Source: an uncultured Sphingobium sp. | GTDB taxonomy: Bacteria > Pseudomonadota > Alphaproteobacteria > Sphingomonadales > Sphingomonadaceae | Reading direction: 5' to 3' | Assembly: GCA_913773715.1 (NCBI GenBank) | Contig: CAJYHD010000693.1 | Span: 1 to 5,114, forward strand | Length of the DNA: 5,114 bases | Shown here: positions 1-5,114 of the stretch, piece after piece | How the letters are laid out: each line of letters begins with the position of its first letter | Position numbering within the stretch: the first letter of the stretch is position 1 | Program-made: the position numbers and the translations under genes | Notes under the pieces: generated by a model | Databases searched by the model: none | Seen by the model: only the letters and a program-made list of their open reading frames with translations | What the model was told of the DNA's origin: nothing

Positions 1-93
1 TGTTTCGCGATCCGGTGCATGATGGCGAAACAGCGGCTTGGGAGCGACCGGCCCACTTGCCGCCGCGGCCATTAGCAGGAGCGGCGCGATCAT
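1..93 (-). CDS. N-terminal fragment of a putative exported protein, coupled to the SGNH hydrolase gene
   Basis: An ATG at 93-91 opens a frame that stays open to the window edge, giving 31 codons. The start overlaps the TGA stop of the SGNH hydrolase gene as ATGA, an arrangement typical of translationally coupled genes in one operon. The visible peptide begins MIAPLLLMAAAASGPVAPKP, a short hydrophobic, Ala/Leu-rich stretch followed by a Pro-containing region, as in a signal peptide. It lacks the usual Lys/Arg near the N-terminus, which weakens that reading. Upstream there is only a weak GAAG eight bases before the ATG, so initiation probably relies on coupling. A second in-frame ATG at 72-70 would remove most of the hydrophobic segment and is less attractive. 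The family cannot be identified from 31 residues. Given the neighbours, another secreted carbohydrate-active enzyme is a reasonable guess, not a call. Confidence 0.6.
   Translation of the reverse strand, partial: MIAPLLLMAAAASGPVAPKPLFRHHAPDRET
90..93 (-). promoter_or_regulatory. ATGA stop/start overlap (translational coupling)
   Basis: On the minus strand the bases at 93-90 read ATGA. The TGA ends the SGNH hydrolase and the ATG opens the next frame. A ribosome terminating on the first gene can restart on the second, which fits the lack of a strong Shine-Dalgarno before this start. Confidence 0.55.
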
Positions 94-1277
94 CGAAACA
101 GCTTCAGGTCGAACGCATCGGCCATCACGCGGAAGCCTGCATCATTGGGATGCAGCGCGTCGCCTACATCATAGGGCTTCGCCATGCGCGCGCGGTCGGC
201 GGGATCGCCGATTGCCTTGTCGAAATCGACGAAGCCGTCTGCTTCCTTGTTGGAGCGGATCCATTCGTTGACCTTCATCCGCACCACGTCCCCCTCGTCG
301 CTCCAATAGCCTGCGCCCTTGTAGGGGAGGATGGTGGCGAGGATGACCTTGACGTTGCGGGCATGAGCGCGGGCGATCATCTGGCGATAGGCGCCGATCA
401 CCGTTTCGGGCGTCAGCATCGGCTGCTTTGCGCGCGCCGCTCCGCCTATGTCGTTGACGCCTTCCAGGATCACGACATGGGTGACGCCCGGCACCGCCAG
501 CACGTCGCTATCAAAACGGGCGAGCGCGTTATAGCCTTCGGCTTCCGACAGCAGCCGGTTGGCGCTGATCCCGGCATTGGCGATACCGACCGAGGTGCGT
601 CCCGCCTTCTGCAAGCGTTCGGCGAGGAGGTCAGGCCAGCGGCGGTTGCTGTCATTGGTGGCTCGCACGCCATCGGTGATGGAGTCGCCCAGCGTGACGA
701 TGGTGGTCGCTGGGCGGCGGCTTTCGACCTCCACAGCGGAGAGGATCAGGCGCGGGCCTATCACCGAAGCGGCAGTCATCTGCGCCGCGCCCGTCTGGTC
801 GCCCGCCGCGATCCAGTTGGTGGCGGCGGAATAGCTGTGGACGGTCGGCGCCGCGACCCCCTGCGGCAGATGGATACTGACGGTCAGGCGCGTGAGCGGC
901 TTGACGGCCATGTCGATCGGATCGCTCAGCAGCGGCGCGCGCGCGGGGATGGTCGTGCCCTGCATGCCATTGAACGATACGGTGCGGTCGCTGCCCGGAA
1001 CGATCCCCCCATCCTCACCCGCCAGCGCGACATGCACCGCGCCCACCGTAAGCGGCGCAAGCGACATCTCGTTCGACAGGCGCAGGCGGATGCGATCGCC
1101 GCCATTGGAGATGCGCACCACCTGCCGCACCGTGCGGTCGGTCAGGTCCGGGCGCTTCTCGGACAGCGCTGTCCACACCTGCGGCGCGCCCATCCAGCTA
1201 CGCGACCAGCTTTGCGCCAGCGCGGGACCGGACGCGCCGATCAGCGCAAGGGGCAGGAGCAGGGCGGCAGCACGCAT
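90..1277 (-). CDS. Secreted SGNH/GDSL hydrolase, XynE-like esterase (possible carbohydrate acetyl esterase)
   Basis: This 395-residue protein begins with a signal peptide (MRAAALLLPLALIGASGPALA, likely cleaved before Gln22), so it should act in the periplasm or outside the cell. Residues about 25-185 form a beta-rich N-terminal region of the kind found in XynE-like SGNH hydrolases. The SGNH domain fills about 190-395. Block I is GDSI with nucleophile Ser199. Block II is NAG with Gly236, and block III is GVND with Asn275; these two supply the oxyanion hole. Block V is DALHP, with Asp373 and His376 completing the triad, so the enzyme looks active. Family members hydrolyse esters, often acetyl groups on xylan or other plant glycans; acetylxylan is inferred here from the GH115 and transporter neighbours. 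The start is supported by a GAGAGG nine bases upstream and by the signal peptide. It lies 14 bases after the transporter stop. The family call is firm; the substrate is not. Confidence 0.93.
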   Translation of the reverse strand: MRAAALLLPLALIGASGPALAQSWSRSWMGAPQVWTALSEKRPDLTDRTVRQVVRISNGGDRIRLRLSNEMSLAPLTVGAVHVALAGEDGGIVPGSDRTVSFNGMQGTTIPARAPLLSDPIDMAVKPLTRLTVSIHLPQGVAAPTVHSYSAATNWIAAGDQTGAAQMTAASVIGPRLILSAVEVESRRPATTIVTLGDSITDGVRATNDSNRRWPDLLAERLQKAGRTSVGIANAGISANRLLSEAEGYNALARFDSDVLAVPGVTHVVILEGVNDIGGAARAKQPMLTPETVIGAYRQMIARAHARNVKVILATILPYKGAGYWSDEGDVVRMKVNEWIRSNKEADGFVDFDKAIGDPADRARMAKPYDVGDALHPNDAGFRVMADAFDLKLFR

Positions 1278-1286
1278 CGGCAGGAA

Positions 1287-1292
1287 CCTCTC
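1287..1292 (-). promoter_or_regulatory. Ribosome binding site of the SGNH hydrolase gene
   Basis: The minus strand reads GAGAGG, nine bases before the ATG at 1277-1275. Its first G is the last base of the transporter's TAG stop (1294-1292). This ties translation of the two genes closely together and supports both the chosen start and co-transcription. Confidence 0.65.
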
Positions 1293-2827
1293 TATCGTTT
1301 CGCGACGGGATTGTTGCCCCAGAGCTGGTCATAGCGCCAACCCGACAGATCCTCCACGACCGTGGCCGCGCCCGGGGAGCTGGGCTGGCGCGCGCCGCTG
1401 CGCAGATGTTCGATCTCGTGCATCAATATGTCATGCGTCGCGGGGCTGAGGCGGAAGCGGGTGGAGACGATCATGCCCGCGATCAGGCAACCGACCGTGC
1501 CGACGCCCAGCAGCAGCGCCATGGTCAGGATCGCGCCATGGCTCTGCACCTGCGCGCCCGACACGAAGCCGCCCGCCTGCATGATGAAGCCGACGCCTGC
1601 GACGGCGGCGGCCTGTGTCGCCTTGCGCACGAAGGTCATGACGCCCGCGAAGCTGCCCTCGCGCCGCTGGCCGGTCACGATCTCGTCGACGTCGGCCATG
1701 TAATTATAGGTCGCCCAGGGAATATAGTTCAGCGCCCCACGGCCGAGGCCCGCCAGGATGATCGGCATCCAGATCCAGGGCGATGTCGCCGGCACGCCCG
1801 CCAGCCACAATCCGATCAGCGCGAACACGCCAACCGCGAAGTCGGCGGCGGCAACCTGATAGGCGCGGCTGGGGGAGGCGCGCAGCGCGAGGTTGATGGC
1901 GATGATGACCGCGACGAACTGCACGATATACATGGTGCCGAGCAGCCCCGATGCGATCGCCGTCGATCCCGCCAGCGCGAAGATCACGAAGAAGGTGAAG
2001 GCTGCGTTGAAGATATCCTGGCTGATATAGCCGCCCAGATACATGCCAAGGTGCAGGCGAAAGGCGCGGATACGCATGGTCGAAAAGAGGTTGCTATAGA
2101 GCGCCTTCAATGCCCCCACCGGTCCCGCGCCGCTCGACGGTGCCTTGGCCGATGCCGCCAGCGCCTCCGCGCCGCCTGGCACAAGCCGTTCCCAACTGAA
2201 CAGATAGAGCAGTCCCGCCGTCACCATGAACAGGGCGGCGAAGATCAGGCCCATGTAGAAGAAGGTGTCGGCGCTGTCACGGCCGAGCGCGTTGATGAGC
2301 CACAACGGCAGGAAGCCCGCGAGAATCGCCGACGCCTGCCCGAACAGGATGCGCGATCCGGCGAATTTCGCCTTGGTGCGATAGTCGCTCGACATTTCGG
2401 CGGCGAGCGTCTCGAACGGGATGATTTCCATCGCATAGACAAGCTCGAACAGCACATAGCTCACGAGATAATAGAGGAAGCCCTGACCCGGCAGCCACAT
2501 CAGCGCGAAGCTGGGGAGCAGAGGGATGGCGGCGAGGATGAAGAAGCGGCGGCGACCGAAGCGGCGGCCGAGCGCGGTCGATCCGAAATGGTCGGAGATA
2601 TAGCCGATCATCGGCGAGGCGAAGGCGTCGAGGATGCGTGCGACCGCGAAGATCGTCGCCGCCTGCCCGGCGGACAGTCCGCAGAACTGGGTGTAGAAGA
2701 TCAGCACCCAGCCGGAAATGACTGCCATCGATCCCGCGCCCAGCACATCGTTGGAGCCATAGGCGAGATAATTTTGCAGGCGGACGGGTCGGATCGTTTC
2801 AGCCACTCTTACATCATCCTCCGCCAT
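1292..2827 (-). CDS. MFS sugar symporter of the GPH (glycoside-pentoside-hexuronide) family
   Basis: This 511-residue inner-membrane carrier has about twelve hydrophobic helices (roughly 22-48, 53-78, 95-113, 117-140, 158-180, 190-210, 262-284, 290-312, 320-342, 350-370, 398-420, 433-455), with a loop at about 215-255 joining the two halves. The GPH signature is clear: RILDAFASPMIGYISD at 64-79, then GRRFGRRRFF at 87-96. The second signature, MADVDEIVTGQRREG at 377-391 followed by RKATQA, includes Lys402 at the place of the conserved MelB lysine. GPH carriers import sugars or glycosides with Na+ or H+. The neighbours suggest a xylo-oligosaccharide, aldouronic acid or glucuronate, which is inference. 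Asp67 matches the first helix-II aspartate of MelB, but Ser71 replaces the second (MelB Asp59). A soluble tail follows helix 12 (about 456-511). The ATG at 2827 lacks a good Shine-Dalgarno; a GTG at 2806-2804 is a plausible alternative start. Confidence 0.92.
   Translation of the reverse strand: MAEDDVRVAETIRPVRLQNYLAYGSNDVLGAGSMAVISGWVLIFYTQFCGLSAGQAATIFAVARILDAFASPMIGYISDHFGSTALGRRFGRRRFFILAAIPLLPSFALMWLPGQGFLYYLVSYVLFELVYAMEIIPFETLAAEMSSDYRTKAKFAGSRILFGQASAILAGFLPLWLINALGRDSADTFFYMGLIFAALFMVTAGLLYLFSWERLVPGGAEALAASAKAPSSGAGPVGALKALYSNLFSTMRIRAFRLHLGMYLGGYISQDIFNAAFTFFVIFALAGSTAIASGLLGTMYIVQFVAVIIAINLALRASPSRAYQVAAADFAVGVFALIGLWLAGVPATSPWIWMPIILAGLGRGALNYIPWATYNYMADVDEIVTGQRREGSFAGVMTFVRKATQAAAVAGVGFIMQAGGFVSGAQVQSHGAILTMALLLGVGTVGCLIAGMIVSTRFRLSPATHDILMHEIEHLRSGARQPSSPGAATVVEDLSGWRYDQLWGNNPVAKR
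2818..2822 (-). promoter_or_regulatory. Possible ribosome binding site for an internal GTG start of the transporter
   Basis: The minus strand reads GGAGG here, eleven bases before an in-frame GTG (2806-2804, codon 8). Starting there would give MAETIRPVRLQNY, which leads directly to helix 1 and loses only an acidic heptapeptide. The annotated ATG, by contrast, is preceded by GGCGCGTCCCC with no purine-rich site. The spacing of eleven is slightly long, so neither start is settled. Confidence 0.4.
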
Positions 2828-2829
2828 GG

Positions 2830-2860
2830 GGACGCGCCACCATGCTCTGTTCTGGCGTCC
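2830..2860 (-). other. Possible intercistronic hairpin between GH115 and transporter genes
   Basis: GGACGC at 2830-2835 and GCGTCC at 2855-2860 are perfect six-base inverted repeats separated by 19 bases. In the transcript the stem would end two bases before the transporter's ATG. No T-run follows, so it does not look like an intrinsic terminator; it could affect mRNA stability or access to the ATG. The rest of the 77-base gap (2828-2904) shows no recognisable promoter. A six-base G/C-rich stem can easily arise by chance in DNA of this composition. Confidence 0.25.
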
Positions 2861-2904
2861 GGCGCTTCATGCCACATAGTGGGCAGTTATCACGCAATAT
2901 GAGA

Positions 2905-5114
2905 TCAATGCAAGCCATGTTGCGGCTCGCGGTCGGTGACAAGTTCGAAACGGATCGCTTCGACCAAGACGCCGCTATCACGTGCTGTGATGTCGATCCG
3001 GTGCGCGCCCGCATCCAAAATTGCGCGCAGCGGCACGGGGATGCGGTTGTCGAGAACGGCGGCTGCCCAGGCCTTGTTACCGGTTTCACGCGGGATGCTC
3101 AAAGGCAGCGCCTTGCCATCAATCGTCACCGTCAGCCGCAGGGGATCGCCGTCATGATCGGCATAAGAGGGGATCAGATCGACCATCGCGCGCCACTGCC
3201 CTTGGGGTAGCGTGATGCGCCCAATGACCGCACCGCCTTTCTGCGTCGCGGCAAGGGCAGCGCCTTGCCTACCCAGACCGTCCACTCGCCGCCACCCACC
3301 GGACATGGTGAAATTCCGCGGCGTGAGCATCGGATCAGGCTCGACATGTGTCGCTGCCATGGCGTCACCCGCTGGAGCCACGGCATCCGGCGCGGGCAGC
3401 AATGGCGCGGCGAGGCGATAACTGCGCCATTGTCCGTCCGCTGGCTCGACCGCCATCATGCCGCGCCACTTGCCGCCCGCAATCTCCCGATTGTAGCGGC
3501 GGGTGAGCGCCTTGACCTGTTCGTCCGCCGCATTGGCGATGGCGGCGCGGCGGGTCGCTTCGGCAAGATCACTGTCGCGCAGCCGGTCATGCGCTTCGGC
3601 GGCAAGCACGCGCCGGTTGGCGGCGGCGGAAGCGGCGACGGGATAGCGCACCAGTTCGAAGAAGGCGTCGCGCCGCTCGGGCGGAACCAGCGCCTCCGCC
3701 TGATCGACCGCTCGCTCCATTTTCGCGAACTCGGCCAAGCGCGCATCGGCCTCGGCGATCGACAGCGGACTGGGCCGCGCCTTTTCGCCCGGCAGATACC
3801 ATTGCAGATGCTCCGGTCGCCGCGCGAAGTTGAGGCGGTGATAATCGCGCAGGATCGCGGCGACAGGCTCGGCAGCCTGCATCCCGATATTCTCCGCAGC
3901 CCACTTCGCGACGAAGCCATCGATCGGTTGCTTGCGCATGCGATCCACATCCCAAGCCATGCTGAGAAAGGTGTCGATCGCCAGTTCCGCCGGCTTGATG
4001 TCGCCGACATTGGCGACCCAAATTCTGCGCGCGCCCAGCTCCCACGCCCGACCCATCTCCTGGACGATCAGCGCAGGCGGCGTGGTTGACAGCCAGAGAT
4101 AGGAGAGCGGCGCGCCGAGATAGGAGAGATGGTAATAGACCCCCGATCCGCCCTTGCGCGCGCGTTCCGCCGCATCGGGAAAGTGACGGATATAGCCGAA
4201 ATTATCGTCCGGCCACATCAGCGTCACATCGTCCGGCACCTTCAGGCCCGTGCGGTAGATATCCAGCACCTCCTTATAGGGGGTGAAGACCTGCGGGGCT
4301 TCGCCCATGCCCGCCGCGCCCAGCATTGCACGCTGGTCGGCGAAAATCTGTTCCAGCGCGGCGCGGCGCTCCTCCAGCGTCTTAGGGCCGACCATGCCGC
4401 TGTCGTGGATGCCGCGCATGCCGAGCGTCCAGATGCTGTCATAACCGGAATTGGCCTTGACCCGGCCCTCCCAATAAGCCCGCACGCCCTCGCGGTTGCG
4501 GATATAGTCGAAGTCTGCGGGCGGCGCAGTCCATTCGCCGACATTGTTGCGCAGCATGGGTTCGGCATGGCTCGACCCCATGACGATCGCATAGCGGTCC
4601 GCCAGCGCGGCATTGCCGGGGCTCGCATTGAAAGGCCGCGTAACCTTGTGCATCGCGGGCCAGAGCAGATTGGCCTTCAGCCGCAGCAGCAGTTCGAAGA
4701 CCCGCTGATATGTCTTGGGGCCAAGCGGCTTTTCGTCCGGCGCATGGGTACCGGCGGCCCAAGGCACCAGTCCCCAATCCTCATCATTCAGGAAAATGCC
4801 GCGATACTGGACCGAGGGCGGGCCGAAGCGCCGCGTCTCCGCCGCGATATGCAACGCATCCCGATGCAGCGGCGTCACGTCCGCCCACCAGTTCCATGGT
4901 GACACGCCGATGGCGCGCGACAGTTCATAGGCACCGTAAGCGGTCCCACGCCGGTCGCTGCCCACGATCACCAGTGCGCGCGGCACATCCGGCGCCGGGC
5001 GATCGACCACTGCGATCAGGAAGCTCTCCCACGCGCCGCGCAGTTTCCTGACGTCGATCCGTCCCGCCTTTGCCAGCCCGTCGATGGCCGCACTGCGCCC
5101 CAGCGTCCCGATCC
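2905..5114 (-). CDS. GH115 family alpha-glucuronidase, N-terminus beyond the window
   Basis: The frame is open to the window's right edge; 735 residues are visible, numbered here from the codon at 5112-5110. The first residues, IGTLGRSAAIDGLAKAGRID, are typical internal GH115 sequence. So the GTG at 5010 is not the start, and roughly 100-150 residues, probably with a signal peptide, are missing. Catalytic-region motifs appear in family order: FLNDEDWG (107-114), NLLWPAMH (148-155), MGSSHAEPM (178-186), WTLGMRGIHD (228-237), YKEVLDIY (279-286), WPDDNFGYIR (300-309), GVYYHLSYLG (324-333) and NVGDIKPAE (368-376). The acidic residues in these blocks are candidates for the active site; I do not assign them individually. 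A helical region follows (about 400-565), then a beta-rich C-terminal domain (about 575-735) ending at TGA. GH115 enzymes remove (4-O-methyl)glucuronic acid from xylan, including internal xyloses; some act on other glucuronidated glycans. It is the first visible gene of the operon, and the promoter must lie upstream of the window. Confidence 0.95.
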   Translation of the reverse strand, partial: IGTLGRSAAIDGLAKAGRIDVRKLRGAWESFLIAVVDRPAPDVPRALVIVGSDRRGTAYGAYELSRAIGVSPWNWWADVTPLHRDALHIAAETRRFGPPSVQYRGIFLNDEDWGLVPWAAGTHAPDEKPLGPKTYQRVFELLLRLKANLLWPAMHKVTRPFNASPGNAALADRYAIVMGSSHAEPMLRNNVGEWTAPPADFDYIRNREGVRAYWEGRVKANSGYDSIWTLGMRGIHDSGMVGPKTLEERRAALEQIFADQRAMLGAAGMGEAPQVFTPYKEVLDIYRTGLKVPDDVTLMWPDDNFGYIRHFPDAAERARKGGSGVYYHLSYLGAPLSYLWLSTTPPALIVQEMGRAWELGARRIWVANVGDIKPAELAIDTFLSMAWDVDRMRKQPIDGFVAKWAAENIGMQAAEPVAAILRDYHRLNFARRPEHLQWYLPGEKARPSPLSIAEADARLAEFAKMERAVDQAEALVPPERRDAFFELVRYPVAASAAANRRVLAAEAHDRLRDSDLAEATRRAAIANAADEQVKALTRRYNREIAGGKWRGMMAVEPADGQWRSYRLAAPLLPAPDAVAPAGDAMAATHVEPDPMLTPRNFTMSGGWRRVDGLGRQGAALAATQKGGAVIGRITLPQGQWRAMVDLIPSYADHDGDPLRLTVTIDGKALPLSIPRETGNKAWAAAVLDNRIPVPLRAILDAGAHRIDITARDSGVLVEAIRFELVTDREPQHGLH

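Noticed and set aside
15..1334. Long plus-strand open frame (439 codons) opposite the SGNH hydrolase
   Set aside because: The product is rich in Arg, His, Asp and Gly with no recognisable domain. It mirrors a gene with clear catalytic motifs; such antisense frames are common in high-G+C DNA.
2809..2817. Minimal ORF ATG-ATG-TAA on the minus strand just before the possible GTG start of the transporter
   Set aside because: It directly abuts the GGAGG with no spacer, so that site could not direct its translation. Two codons ahead of a stop is likely chance.
2871..2884. Short inverted repeat GCCACATAGTGGGC downstream of the GH115 stop
   Set aside because: The stem is only four bases and is not followed by a T-run, so it is too weak for a terminator or operator call.
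1406..2902. Long plus-strand open frame (498 codons) opposite the transporter
   Set aside because: Its composition is dominated by Arg, Asp, Glu, Gln and His, the complement of hydrophobic-helix codons. The minus-strand frame has the GPH signatures, so this is a shadow.
3265..4902. Plus-strand open frames at 3265-4089 and 4129-4902 opposite GH115
   Set aside because: They have no domains or plausible start signals and lie entirely within a strongly supported GH115 gene on the other strand.
1..5114. A mobile element, CRISPR, toxin-antitoxin, phage or defence system
   Set aside because: There are no transposase motifs, repeat arrays, integration repeats or small paired genes. The coding density is fully explained by carbohydrate-use genes.

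Overview
The window looks like part of a chromosomal plant-polysaccharide utilisation operon from a high-G+C Gram-negative bacterium. All four coding regions run right to left on the minus strand. Codons are strongly G/C-ending, and the gene content (GH115 glucuronidase, GPH-type sugar symporter, XynE-like SGNH esterase) resembles loci of Alphaproteobacteria such as sphingomonads or caulobacters. That taxonomic reading is an inference from composition and protein style; no rRNA or other marker gene is present.

Layout in transcription order. (1) 5114-2905: a GH115-type alpha-glucuronidase, open at the window edge, so its N-terminus and signal peptide are missing. (2) A 77-base gap (2904-2828) with a possible hairpin but no evident terminator. 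(3) 2827-1292: a 12-helix MFS transporter of the GPH (MelB-like) family. (4) After 14 bases, with its Shine-Dalgarno overlapping the transporter stop codon, 1277-90: a secreted SGNH/GDSL hydrolase with an intact catalytic triad. (5) Starting inside that gene's stop codon (ATGA), 93-1: the first 31 codons of a fourth gene with a signal-peptide-like N-terminus, cut off by the window.

The likely joint role is glucuronoxylan breakdown. GH115 would remove (4-O-methyl)glucuronic acid side chains, the SGNH esterase could remove acetyl groups, and the GPH carrier would bring a released sugar or short oligosaccharide across the inner membrane. The family calls are well supported by motifs; exact substrates are inferred. 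No mobile element, RNA gene, CRISPR array or clear promoter was seen. I found no convincing previously undescribed system. The points most worth checking are the coupled fourth gene, a substituted cation-site residue in the transporter, and the uncertain transporter start.
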